A DNA stretch of 29,339 nt from contig MPUH01000920.1 in assembly GCA_001970955.1 (NCBI GenBank), positions 1 to 29,339 of the forward strand. Direction: 5' to 3'. Positions within the stretch are counted from its first letter, which is position 1. Each line of letters starts with the position of its first letter. Source of the DNA: Stentor coeruleus (taxonomy: Eukaryota > Ciliophora > Heterotrichea > Heterotrichida > Stentoridae). Below the pieces are notes generated by a model that was given only the letters and a program-made list of their open reading frames with translations, was not told where the DNA came from and searched no databases. This document shows, piece by piece, positions 19,331-27,882 of the stretch. The position numbers and the translations under genes were made by a program.

Positions 19331-19678
19331 CTAATATCTATTATTAGGTGGTGGGGCTTGGCTATATTGTGCTTCGTAAGTAGGAGGTGGGACAAAAGGA
19401 TAATAATTCGGGTCTACGTATCCAAAGTTAGGTGGAGGGATAATATAAGGAGCATTATTGGTCACAACTGCATCTTTTGATATCAAAGGCATATTCTTTT
19501 TCCTCTCCTTCCTTTGTTTCTTATAATTCTTCCATATACGCTTAAGACACAAAGCAAGGCAAAGTACTACTAACCCCACTATAGTAAAAGGTATAAAAAA
19601 AGGAGAAGTCACTATATCTCCAATAGTCTTTTTTGCAAAAACTCCTTGTATAAGAATCACTAATAATGGATAATACAT
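19331..19678 (-). CDS. Small single-pass membrane protein with PPxY tail
   Basis: A 115-residue protein: a hydrophobic N-terminus that looks like a signal peptide (1-15, MYYPLLVILIQGVFA), about ten luminal residues, a transmembrane helix (about 27-46), a strongly basic stop-transfer stretch (KRIWKNYKKQRKERKKN, 46-62), and a cytosolic tail of 53 residues rich in Pro, Tyr and Asn. The tail has a classic PPxY motif (P98-P-T-Y101), the ligand of WW domains such as those of NEDD4-type ubiquitin ligases, plus related PPNFGY (82-87) and PPPNNRY (109-115). The layout resembles animal WBP1/VOPP1/Shisa-type adaptors but without their Cys-rich outer domain. A role in sorting membrane cargo is inferred. 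It diverges from the dynein light chain gene across 187 bp. The stop is TAG. Confidence 0.72.
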   Translation of the reverse strand: MYYPLLVILIQGVFAKKTIGDIVTSPFFIPFTIVGLVVLCLALCLKRIWKNYKKQRKERKKNMPLISKDAVVTNNAPYIIPPPNFGYVDPNYYPFVPPPTYEAQYSQAPPPNNRY

Positions 19679-19865
19679 TTATAGTATAAAATAAAATACA
19701 TATAAATGGTATTCTTATAATAAACAAAATTTTATTATAAACTCATATGATTCTATTACACAAAAAGGTTTAATTTTCTTATGATGATTATTTTTACAAG
19801 TTTTTTATTATATAAAAGTCTTATGGTTTTTAAGCTAAAGATATTAACTGTTATTATAATATAAA

Positions 19866-20249
19866 ATGGCAAGTACTATGGTAAATGATATCTAGGCGGA
19901 AATTGAAGAGACTATGAAAAGATTAACTGAGCCTGATTTTATACTTGGATATGCTATTTATAGTCCTGATGCTATACCTATAAAATATAAGAAGTTAGAG
20001 TATAAGCAAGTTGTTCAATATGGTGCTTTGATTTCGAGTTTGCTTTTGAGAGCTAAAACGAATATTAGAAATTTAGACCTTAAGCCTCCAGATACTGAAC
20101 TTCAAACTATAAGAATTAGAACACTTAGGGATACTGAGTTGATTATTAGTCATGTGAATGATAATTTTATGCTTGTTATTCAACAGTGTGAAGGGAAGAA
20201 TAAACCTCAAGCTGATGAAGGAAAAGCTGAAGAAGTTAAAGAAGCATAA
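19866..20249 (+). CDS. DYNLRB: Dynein light chain, roadblock/LC7 type (2 exons)
   Basis: Exon 1 (19866-19880) encodes only Met-Ala-Ser-Thr-Met. A 15-nt intron follows, then exon 2 (19896-20249), for 122 residues in total. The product matches roadblock/LC7 dynein light chains along its length: AEIEETMKRL (human EVEETLKRL), a GYAIYS.DAIPIKYKK strand-helix, YGALISSLLLRAKTNIRNLDL (human [20 protein letters not shown]), LQTIRIRTLRDTELIISHVNDNFMLVIQQ (human [27 protein letters not shown]). It forms homodimers that bind the intermediate chains of cytoplasmic, IFT and axonemal dynein. A short acidic/basic tail (about 20 residues, KPQADEGKAEEVKEA) extends past the usual end. The first in-frame ATG without splicing (19914) would cut off the conserved N-terminal helix, which supports the intron. 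The stop is TAA. Confidence 0.93.
19881..19895 (+). other. 15-nt intron of the roadblock gene
   Basis: Reads gtaaatgatatctag, with A at position 10, between codons 5 and 6 (phase 0). Without splicing, the upstream ATG frame would end at the TAG inside it. Confidence 0.92.
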
Positions 20250-20487
20250 AGATGAGTAGTTTAAAAAAATAGTGGATTTTTATATGGTGGCTTTTTGGGG
20301 TTTTTTTGGGATATTTTTGGAGTTGAGGATGTGAAATTGTGAAAAATTTTATTGAAATTAGTTTACTTTAATTGTATCAAAAACATCTAAAGTTATCATC
20401 TTACTATTAATCTAATAACTGTAAAAATATAAAAATCACTGGAAAGGTGAATGTGAAAATAAGTATCAATACCTAATTAAATACTAA

Positions 20488-21558
20488 CTAAAATAAACTA
20501 ATAACCACTCCTGAAACCATAAGGCTAACAGCCCAGTCATAAATGTCCTTGAATTCTTTGTATTCCTGAAGCATTGTTTCGTAAACACAATCTTTAGCAA
20601 AGTACCTGTAAGGATATTGGGTGATTTTATAGTACTTATAAATAAGCTCATCAGCATCGCTCCAACCAACATCTTTCATGCATGTAAAAGATGCAGTAAA
20701 TCTAGCATTTGTATGACATCTTGAAATTTTTTCTCCTGTAAGCCAATTGTTTAATAAAGTGAAGTAACTTTGAGCTTTTTCATCCTGGTTAAAAAGATTG
20801 CAAACGCCTACACGCTCATCGTTGTATCCACAAATACAATCTCCAGGGATATATTGACTCTCTAGATTCTTATCTTCAAAACTTCGACAATCTTCATGTT
20901 TACAAGTGTATGGCTTAGCTCGGTTGTTTTGAGCATCTCCAAAGCACTTGTAATTAGAATTATCTATACCTTTAGTATCATTTACACAGTAGCCGGTTTC
21001 ACAGAGTAAATTCTGGAAATTTTCGCATGTCGCAACCCATTCATATCGAGTAATATTAAAATATCCAATACAAATGCCTGGTTTTGTTGCAGTCCCATTG
21101 CATGAACTATTCAATTGACACTGAAAATCATTTGTACACAAATTAACTAGATCCCAAGCTTTAATAAGATCTTGGCACGTTGATATTCCCCCTTCGGTCT
21201 TACAATAAAGTCCAACACCACAATCTAAGTTATCAGTGCAATTTGAGTCTTTAATTCCTGAAGTACACTTATTATATTCACACCTTCCAGGAGATGCACA
21301 TGTTATGTTTACATTGCAAGTTTCTCCAGGCAATCTTCCAATAACTGGTTTAGTAATACATGTTGAGTTCGCATTGTTTGTCACATCACAATATGTATGA
21401 TTTGATGATTTTGAACACTCATGAGCATAATAAGTATTTGTTGAGTTTTTGTAATAAACACAAGTTTCTGGGTTGAAAGCCTGAGAATCTGTTTTACAAG
21501 TGTACTTAGGGCAGTTAAGTGAAGCATGCACTGTTGACAAAAGAAAGAGTACAAACAT
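20488..21558 (-). CDS. Secreted Cys-rich glycoprotein with Dickkopf-like Cys repeats
   Basis: A 356-residue protein with a signal peptide (about 1-13) and 30 cysteines, an even number as expected for disulfides. Nine N-x-S/T sites (e.g. NST, NHT, NIT, NCT, NGT) mark it as a glycosylated surface or secreted protein. The region about 78-130 (GETCN...C..PGRCEYNKC...CTDNLDCGVGLYCK...STCQ) has the spacing of Dickkopf-N/EGF-like Cys clusters common in ciliate surface proteins. The second half is less regular, with YKYYKITQYPYRYF near 315-330. The last 15 residues are hydrophobic and end at the stop, which could be a GPI-attachment signal. A possible 15-nt intron (gtttattttagttag, A at position 10) overlaps the annotated stop; splicing it would only change the last few residues. 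The stop as written is TAG. Function unknown. Confidence 0.8.
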   Translation of the reverse strand: MFVLFLLSTVHASLNCPKYTCKTDSQAFNPETCVYYKNSTNTYYAHECSKSSNHTYCDVTNNANSTCITKPVIGRLPGETCNVNITCASPGRCEYNKCTSGIKDSNCTDNLDCGVGLYCKTEGGISTCQDLIKAWDLVNLCTNDFQCQLNSSCNGTATKPGICIGYFNITRYEWVATCENFQNLLCETGYCVNDTKGIDNSNYKCFGDAQNNRAKPYTCKHEDCRSFEDKNLESQYIPGDCICGYNDERVGVCNLFNQDEKAQSYFTLLNNWLTGEKISRCHTNARFTASFTCMKDVGWSDADELIYKYYKITQYPYRYFAKDCVYETMLQEYKEFKDIYDWAVSLMVSGVVISLF

Positions 21559-22387
21559 TAAGATTATTTTGTTATAAGAAAATCATGGACTAAAAGTGGG
21601 GATTTTTATAGTTAAGAGAGGATTTGATAAATATGAAGTTAAGTGAAAATTATGATATTGAGAAATGTGATGTTAAGATAGGATTGCTTTGTTTAGATTT
21701 TTAGGTATGGTTTTATGATAATATATGATTATATTTGGTTTGATAAGAATAGGGGTAGAATGATGATTTTTTTTTTATTGTTTTGGAGAGAAGAGATAGG
21801 GTAGGGTAGGGTAGGCTATAGTGTTGGAATTAGAGGTAAAATGTGATATGAGAAAATGAGGATTTAAATAGGTTAGATAGATTGTTTTAGGTTTATGGGA
21901 GAAGATGCTATATGAGAGTAAAAAAATATCAAGAAGGGTTATGGATGAAAATATTATAAGATGGGAAGATAGAAAATGTATGATATTAAAATTCAGATTT
22001 TTATAACTTGATCTTTTATTTTTCAAATTTTATATATTGATTTGAACTGTAAAGAACTAATAATTATCCCTTTTTTTGTTATAATATATGCAGTTAAAAG
22101 CGCATTTTATAATTTAGTTTATAACAAGTTAGCATTTAATTATATAATTATAGTTTTGATTTTATTTACCATTAAGTTTTTGTCTATTTTGGTATAAAAT
22201 TAAAGAAAATAATTCCGATTTTTTTAGATATGGATTTAATAATAGAGATTATAATTTCATATAAATTATAAAATATAAGTATTTAGTATAGTTTAAAGGA
22301 AAATATTCTAGTTTTATAGTTATTTTCTGTTAAATTTCTAAACCTGCACCCTTATATTTAATACACAAAATCCTTCTCGTAATTAAC
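21559..22387. other. Divergent intergenic region with G-rich block
   Basis: An 829-bp spacer upstream of both neighbours. The left half is extremely G-rich and C-poor on the + strand (21781-21840: 24 G, 1 C) and includes a short GGGTA repeat near 21799-21814. The centre is almost pure A/T, and the last 60 bases are C-rich and G-poor. An 83-codon leftward frame (21775-22026) is a by-product of the C-rich minus strand. No gene accepted. Confidence 0.5.
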
Positions 22388-23272
22388 ATGGAAGATTTCA
22401 GAACGTATGGAGTAGAAAGAATCCAAGTCTCCGAACTGGAAATCAACAACTCCTTACCAAAAAACTATTACTTTGATTTCATTGAATCCTTCCTCAGCTT
22501 ACCAAAAATCCTTCAACATTCTCTTCTTAAAGAAATTTATGAAATTGTTTCTGTCTTATTTGCAGACTACACCTTTGAACTTTTCTGCTCTAAAGAGTTT
22601 TTTGATAGCAAAGCTACCCATAGTATCCTAATACTAATCCGTCAAACTGGATCAAACAAAATTATCGGCTTCAATAAAGAGCATTTACATGAACGTTATG
22701 CCTTTGAAAACGATTACAGAGAATCAAACAAATACATTTGCGCATCAGGGATTGTAGGTTGTATTCCAGAGTTTCAAGGAAAAAGAATCTTAACAGACTT
22801 AAACTATCTATCAACTTATTTATTTGTCAATAATTTCCCACAAAATAATTTAGTTATTTTGGACTTTTATACTAACCCAATATCATATTATAGTCTTCAC
22901 AAAATAAGCAAAAATATTATCCCAAGCCCTGGAAAAAGTTACTCAAAAAAAATCCTAGACTTCATCATCCAAACCGCAAATTTTAAGGGATATAAAAGTT
23001 TACCTTTTAGACATCCATTAATGGTAAAAGAAGATCATTTAATAAAAAATATGAATAAACAATATCTAAAAGATAATTACAATAAACTTCCAAAAGAAAT
23101 GAAATTTTTTATTGACACCACAGGACTTGAACCTCATGCCGCTTTAACATGTATGCCAATAATACAAATATTAAAAGATAACAGTTTAGGACTTGAAGAG
23201 ATTTATTATGATAAACCTAAAGACTTAGATGTAAAAGTTTTTAGATGGGTTATAAACAATCCCAAGATATAA
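22388..23272 (+). CDS. GNAT-like acyltransferase-fold protein
   Basis: A 294-residue soluble protein. The middle shows the order of a GNAT N-acetyltransferase fold: a strand (SILILIRQTGSNKIIGF, 79-95), then ICASGIVGCIPEFQGKRILTDLNYLSTYLF (117-146), where a strand leads into xxQGKRI at the acetyl-CoA pyrophosphate loop position and then a helix. Next come NLVILDFYTNPISYYSLHKI (154-173) and a Pro-Ser-Pro turn, like the last strand-helix of GNATs (N-P-S/A-...-Y). The first 60 and last 90 residues are extensions with no known domain. The Q-G-K-R loop is shorter than the canonical R/Q-x-x-G-x-G/A, so CoA binding is uncertain. I associate this type with uncharacterised ciliate proteins but cannot name a substrate. 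It is tail-to-tail, 30 bp from the next gene. The stop is TAA. Confidence 0.7.
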   Translation: MEDFRTYGVERIQVSELEINNSLPKNYYFDFIESFLSLPKILQHSLLKEIYEIVSVLFADYTFELFCSKEFFDSKATHSILILIRQTGSNKIIGFNKEHLHERYAFENDYRESNKYICASGIVGCIPEFQGKRILTDLNYLSTYLFVNNFPQNNLVILDFYTNPISYYSLHKISKNIIPSPGKSYSKKILDFIIQTANFKGYKSLPFRHPLMVKEDHLIKNMNKQYLKDNYNKLPKEMKFFIDTTGLEPHAALTCMPIIQILKDNSLGLEEIYYDKPKDLDVKVFRWVINNPKI

Positions 23273-23302
23273 AATCTTAGTTAGTTAAAATCATTAGAAA
23301 TT

Positions 23303-23773
23303 TTAGTTATTTATATAAAAATTTGCTAAACGATTCTCGATTCTGTTTAAGGTCATGAGGAATTTAGAGTTGTTTAAAGGGATTGTGACTGGAGCTGGGG
23401 AGAGTTTTACTGGGATTGATAGTTTTCTTATCAAACTTTCTTGATTAGGATTTTTAAGATTTTCTTTACTTGAGTTACTTTTTGTATTAGGATTTTTGAT
23501 GTCCATACTGTTTTGAGAGGAGGATTTTTTTAAAAGAGGCTTGGATAAATCGACGCTTACACGTGTTGTTTCGTTTCCTTTGTTACTTATGGTTGAGATT
23601 TTTGTTTCAATTTCACTTTGTTTTTTGTGATCAGGCCAGAATAAAAGGCTATGCCGAGCTAGTAGTTCTCTTTTGATACTTTTGGGTCGAGACTCCATTT
23701 TAACGATTATTTGGCATTTTTGTACTTTGGAAACAGTAACTTGCATGATAAGTTTTTTGAATAAAATTTTCAT
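23303..23773 (-). CDS. Unknown Ser/Lys-rich protein
   Basis: A 156-residue open frame on the minus strand. The longest form starts at ATG 23773, but two later in-frame ATGs (residues 10 and 26) are possible; the third begins MESRPKSIKRELLARHSLLFWPDHKK, which reads as the most ordered part. Residues 70-130 are low-complexity Ser/Asn/Lys. A final amphipathic segment (NSKFLMTLNRIENRLANFY) may be helical. I recognise no family. The G-rich + strand to its right is the usual flank of real genes here. The stop is TAA. Confidence 0.55.
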   Translation of the reverse strand: MKILFKKLIMQVTVSKVQKCQIIVKMESRPKSIKRELLARHSLLFWPDHKKQSEIETKISTISNKGNETTRVSVDLSKPLLKKSSSQNSMDIKNPNTKSNSSKENLKNPNQESLIRKLSIPVKLSPAPVTIPLNNSKFLMTLNRIENRLANFYINN

Positions 23774-24488
23774 GTTTGGAAAATGGTAACAGAATTGATA
23801 GGGAACTTGTTGTGGGAATGGATATTTTAGGATATGTTTTTTTGAGGAGTTGATTAGAGATGAGATATAAAGGTTTTAGGTATATTAAATAAAAAGGTTA
23901 TGATTGAAAAGATTAATAGATTATGAGGCAAATGATAAGTATATATAAAATTAACATGTAATAGTTGTTAATTACTGAAGATATTTTTAGTTTATGGATA
24001 AAAACAGTATAATCAAAATAATGATAAGTGTAAATGATAATTACTGTATATAGCATTTTTTATATGCGTATCATCACTTTAGGAAAATTATTTACTAAGA
24101 TATTATGAATACACTAAACAATCGATATAAATCCTCTACAAAAACTCCTATAAACACTAGCAGCCCATTAAAAATAATAATAAAAATATTTTATATCTAA
24201 TAAACTTTATCAAATACTCACACAAATAAATCATCCATATTATTATCAATACTTCAAATAATTTACCACTCTTATAATTACCCTTTATAATCTTCTTTTT
24301 CAAATCATCATACAACAAAAATGCTAAAACCTAATTTCCTCAATAAAAAAAAAAAAATCTTTCTTAACCTATACTAAACCCATAACCCTAATCCAAAAAC
24401 TCTAATCCCTTCATCTTCCTAACAAATCAACAACAAGTCCATATTTTGCCTCTAAAAATAAAATTTCAAATAATAAACTTTTTTGAAG
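23774..24488. other. Divergent intergenic region
   Basis: A spacer upstream of both neighbours. The left end is G-rich on the + strand; from about 24120 to the start codon it is C-rich and almost G-free (24361-24420: 21 C, 0 G). AACCCTAA lies at 24384-24391, about 100 bp before the start codon. A poly-A run stands at about 24345-24358. No gene seen. Confidence 0.5.
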
Positions 24489-25349
24489 ATGGAATCAGAC
24501 ATAGAAGCGATATTTTCCAACAACTCAAAACAACTAAAAAAGCTTTTTGAAGCTTTACACCCATCAGAAGGAAAGATATCAATACAAGAATTTTTAGTAT
24601 TTTGCAAAAATGTTAGAATACACCCTGTAATTTTAAATCAGGAACTTGTTTCAATCAATGAAATCAAAAAAGTGATCCAACAACTTGATCTTAAGCAAGG
24701 AATTACTATAGGCAATATCCAACTAATGCTAAGACTTTTATCAGAGCAATCTTTTAATACTACATCTTCAGTATCTGATAAACTTAGAATGCTTTTTATT
24801 CATATACGTAGTCCTTGTAAACTATTTTATCAAGTCTCGTTAAATTTTAATGTTTCAGACTCAAGTTCAGAAGAACTTGAAGTTGACCAGCTGGATTACC
24901 AAAAAATTCAATCTTTGAGAAAAAGCTTAAAAGATACTCAAAACCAAGATTTATCACATAAAGTTATAAGAAATCGATATTTAAGCACCTCGCCTGATGT
25001 GGTTTTTTTACAAGAAAAATCCCCGAAAAACATTTGCAACCTTTCTGAAACCAAAAAAAAACCTGAACAAATTAGGCTTAATAATACGCTTAAGCAGTCT
25101 AGGGAAAATTCTAAAGCTCCTTTAAATCCGAAAAACTCTGTTAAGACTAAAGATTTAAAGTCAACTTTTGATTGTTTTAAGAACAAACATATAGAAATTA
25201 TTTCTAAGGAAAAAACAACAAATATTAGTAAGAAAATATCGAAAAGGAGAGATTATGCTTGTGCGCTAAAAAGTAAAATGTTCTCTTCAATGATGGTGAA
25301 AAGGTTACTTTTTACTGCTTGGAAAGGTATTTGCAGGAGGTTTATTTAA
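24489..25349 (+). CDS. Degenerate EF-hand-like protein with disordered linker
   Basis: A 286-residue protein; the ATG at 24489 is used (the frame is open to a TTG two codons earlier). Residues about 1-90 are helical, with the helix-loop-helix rhythm of EF-hands (LKKLFEALHPSEGKISIQEFLVFCKNV ... EIKKVIQQLDLKQGITIGNIQLMLRLL). The loops lack the acidic ligands needed for calcium, so at best they are non-binding EF-hand relatives. Residues 120-240 are Lys/Ser/Asn-rich and probably disordered. The C-terminal 30 residues (ALKSKMFSSMMVKRLLFTAWKGICRRF) form a basic amphipathic helix with a Trp, reminiscent of calmodulin- or centrin-binding helices. The last point is an inference. It is tail-to-tail with the next gene. 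The stop is TAA. Confidence 0.6.
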   Translation: MESDIEAIFSNNSKQLKKLFEALHPSEGKISIQEFLVFCKNVRIHPVILNQELVSINEIKKVIQQLDLKQGITIGNIQLMLRLLSEQSFNTTSSVSDKLRMLFIHIRSPCKLFYQVSLNFNVSDSSSEELEVDQLDYQKIQSLRKSLKDTQNQDLSHKVIRNRYLSTSPDVVFLQEKSPKNICNLSETKKKPEQIRLNNTLKQSRENSKAPLNPKNSVKTKDLKSTFDCFKNKHIEIISKEKTTNISKKISKRRDYACALKSKMFSSMMVKRLLFTAWKGICRRFI

Positions 25350-25405
25350 AGAAAAAATTATATAATTTTTTAAATGTGTAATTTTGTCTAGAAGTCATTT
25401 TTTAA

Positions 25406-25954
25406 TTAGTTATAGCAGCTTATCCTATCAAGTACATCACAAGTAAATTGTAAAAGTTTCAAAAAAACCAATTCAATATTCCTTCTCTTAACAGCCTTCA
25501 CAAATTTATTGATAGAAATTTTGCTTTCCATAACTTCAGCAAAACTGCAATTGCCCTCGATTTTCCTGACAAGTTTATTAGTATTAGCTTTAATTTCTTC
25601 ATAATTTTCTAATCCTTGTACATAAAAATTCTTTGGTGTGCTTGCTGAACTACATACTATCGTTGATTCAGATTTAGGACTTGATGTAAATATTGTTTTT
25701 TCAAATCTCTCTCTATATTTCAATAACTCATCTTCTAATTTCTCATTTCTATTAAGTTCGTTTATATACCTTTCTTTATATTTCCTAATTTTCTGTATCA
25801 AATACTGCTGATTTATAAGAACTTGTTCAACCCATTGCTTTAATGTAGTTCTTTGATATTCAATTTCAGCTTCAAGACTTTTAGATTCGATGATATCTTT
25901 TTTAAGGTTTTTTTCTATGACAAGCTGAGAGAAATTCAGTTCAAAAGTGTCCAT
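25406..25954 (-). CDS. Small coiled-coil protein, unknown
   Basis: A 182-residue protein. Residues about 10-90 are charged and heptad-like (EKNLKKDIIESKSLEAEI ... KYKERYINELNRNEKLEDELLKYRERFEK), predicted to be a coiled coil. A Ser/Thr-rich link follows (FTSSPKSESTIVCSSASTPK, about 91-110), then a second helical region with Cys and Phe near the end. No signal peptide or membrane segment. No family recognised; a cytoskeletal role would be a guess. The start is the first ATG and the stop is TAA. Confidence 0.65.
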   Translation of the reverse strand: MDTFELNFSQLVIEKNLKKDIIESKSLEAEIEYQRTTLKQWVEQVLINQQYLIQKIRKYKERYINELNRNEKLEDELLKYRERFEKTIFTSSPKSESTIVCSSASTPKNFYVQGLENYEEIKANTNKLVRKIEGNCSFAEVMESKISINKFVKAVKRRNIELVFLKLLQFTCDVLDRISCYN

Positions 25955-26580
25955 TTACAAATTATTATACTTGTTTTGAGATTATCTTTTTAAGTATCTG
26001 ATTTAAGTAATGAGCTATAGTCCTTTAGATTTTTTTATATTTAATTAGGAGATATTGTATAGGTTAGGACTTTGAGTTTTTGTTTATTTTATGTTATTCT
26101 TAAATTTTTCTCAATAGAGCTTTTGATTTTTTTTATAAGTAATTTAGTCATTGCTTTTGTTTACTGATTTGGCTGCTGATGATACTGCTTCTTTTTTTTA
26201 ATAAATTGCTTATTTATTCTTTAATATACCTACTTAGGCTGACTTTTTTTTTTTGTATCATGCTTTCTTAAACTTTGTTCTCTTGAATGCTTGTCACTTC
26301 TTGAATGACTTGAAAATACTTTTAAAAGACAAAAGAATAAATTATAAACCTTTTATCTAATGGCTCTATAATATCATCCACTTTAATTATTATTAGAAAA
26401 TTTTGTCGCACTTTAGTGTCTGAAATTTCAGCTGATCGGTCATTGACTTCTTTACCTTTTGCTATCCTAATTCAAGCATTTTTATAACTTTTCTATTTCC
26501 TCGTAATATATAAACCATAAACCATCTTCATTCCATACACTCCAATGCAATTTTCCCAATCCAAACCCACAAAATAAATC
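25955..26580. other. Intergenic region with unexplained open minus-strand frames
   Basis: A 626-bp spacer between two leftward genes. On the minus strand, after the kinase stop, the kinase frame is open for a further 33 codons. About 120 bases on there is a 50-codon frame without ATG (about 26322-26475), then a 40-codon basic frame rich in Arg/Ser/His/Lys (about 26235-26355). No start codon plus 15-nt intron joins them convincingly, so they may be chance or gene relics. The right end is C-rich and G-poor on the + strand (26521-26580: 21 C, 1 G). Confidence 0.35.
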
Positions 26581-27882
26581 TTAACAAAATGTTTTATTAA
26601 ACAAAGGGCTAATCCCAGCTAAATTCCTCGACTTCAACGAAGAAGTTTTATCCATTCCATTATTCATCCACTGATACGCCAAAAGCTGTGTTGCTGTAGG
26701 GCGTTTATGTGGGTCAATTTCAAAAACCCCTTTGATGACCTCCCTAGCTTGAGATGACATTGTAGGTGGAATCACATACATACCCCTCTGTATTTTCGAA
26801 TAAAGTTCTTTAGTCTGAGGAGCCTTAAAAGGAAAAGTCCCAGTAATTAATACATATAAAACAACTCCAGCCGCCCAAATATCAGTAGGAGGTCCTAAAC
26901 TCTCTTTATTAGTAACAATTTCTGGAGCCATATAACAAGAAGTTCCACAAAAAAGCTGAACTTTTTTATCATTAGCGATATAAGTAGCAAATCCAAAATC
27001 AATAATTTTCACAGTATGTTCATGATCTAAAAGTATATTTTCAAGTTTAATATCTCTATGTGTAATCCCAAGATTATGACAAAATTCAAGTGCTAAAAGA
27101 ATTTGCTTAAAAACTCCTTTAGCTTGATATTCTTCAATTCTTCTTGAAGACCTACTTTTAAGATAATCAGAAAGCGAACATCCTGATATGTATTCAAGGA
27201 CAATGTTTATAGCTGAAGAGGTTTCAATAGTGTTTATTACTCGGATTATATTAGGATGATTGAGTTTATTGAGGATTTTTATTTCCCTTTCAACGTTTTT
27301 TTTCCTGGTCGGGTTAAGGAGTCCTGCTTTTTCATAGATTTTTATGGCAACTTTTTCGTTGTTAGCAGTGTTGACTCCGATTTTCACAGTCCCATAAGCC
27401 CCTTTGCCGATTTCGTCCCCTATTTCATATTTCCCAACTATTATCGGATCTTTTTTACAAGAAATTGTCACAGAATGCGGGATTGGCTCTGTGAGGATTT
27501 CATCATTCAGCTTATCAGTTTTGTCTTGAATATCGTTAGATTGGATTAAAATGTCTTTTTTACTTTTTAAACTGGAAACTGTCTTTGGTCGATTTTGTAA
27601 CCTTGGTGGATCTGGAGGTCTAAAGCGCCTTGTGTGTTTTGCTAGAAGGGCTTCAAGAACACTATGACCTTGAGGAGAATTTGAACTAGCTTGAACAGTT
27701 GGTAAAGGCATTGGGATTAGTGGTTTAGAGCTTAGGATTTGATTTCGGGATACTGTTCTTTCTATAGGATTAGATAATGAGAGTTTTTCTAAAATTTTAT
27801 CGATTTTGTCGATTTGGTAAGGCTTCATTGCCTCTACGATTAGTCGGGATTCTGGATTTTTTGTACGAATTTTAGTTGCCAT
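26581..27882 (-). CDS. Ser/Thr protein kinase, CAMK/SNF1-MARK-like
   Basis: A 433-residue protein with a complete kinase domain (about 152-415) behind a 150-residue, probably disordered N-terminus (Pro/Ser/Arg-rich, RRFRPPDPPRLQNRPK near 85-100). Seen: glycine loop GKGAYGTV (159-166), VAIK with K181, helix-C Glu200, HRDIKLEN with catalytic D277, DFG (295-297), activation segment KVQLFCGTSCYMAPE with Thr314 at the usual activating position, DIWAAGVVLY, and the closing Arg (HKRPTATQLL). All catalytic residues are present, so it should be active. The HRDIKLEN, CGT.CYMAPE and GTFPF features place it near the CAMK group (SNF1/AMPK, MARK); no UBA, KA1 or calmodulin-binding tail is seen, so a finer call is not possible. 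It is probably switched on by phosphorylation at Thr314. The stop is TAA. Confidence 0.92.
   Translation of the reverse strand: MATKIRTKNPESRLIVEAMKPYQIDKIDKILEKLSLSNPIERTVSRNQILSSKPLIPMPLPTVQASSNSPQGHSVLEALLAKHTRRFRPPDPPRLQNRPKTVSSLKSKKDILIQSNDIQDKTDKLNDEILTEPIPHSVTISCKKDPIIVGKYEIGDEIGKGAYGTVKIGVNTANNEKVAIKIYEKAGLLNPTRKKNVEREIKILNKLNHPNIIRVINTIETSSAINIVLEYISGCSLSDYLKSRSSRRIEEYQAKGVFKQILLALEFCHNLGITHRDIKLENILLDHEHTVKIIDFGFATYIANDKKVQLFCGTSCYMAPEIVTNKESLGPPTDIWAAGVVLYVLITGTFPFKAPQTKELYSKIQRGMYVIPPTMSSQAREVIKGVFEIDPHKRPTATQLLAYQWMNNGMDKTSSLKSRNLAGISPLFNKTFC

Noticed and set aside
20469..20500. Intron overlapping the stop of the Cys-rich gene
   Set aside because: A 15-nt GT...AG with A at position 10 exists, but the frame does not need it and the tail changes by only a few residues; not called without RNA evidence.
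21797..21816. GGGTA repeat as telomere remnant
   Set aside because: Only about three units, imperfect, inside a generally G-rich flank; no terminal position.
21775..22026. 83-codon minus-strand frame
   Set aside because: Low-complexity Ser/His/Leu/Ile peptide read from a strand that is C-rich and G-poor; stop codons with G are rare there, so long frames arise by composition. It lies in the expected promoter region of the Cys-rich gene.
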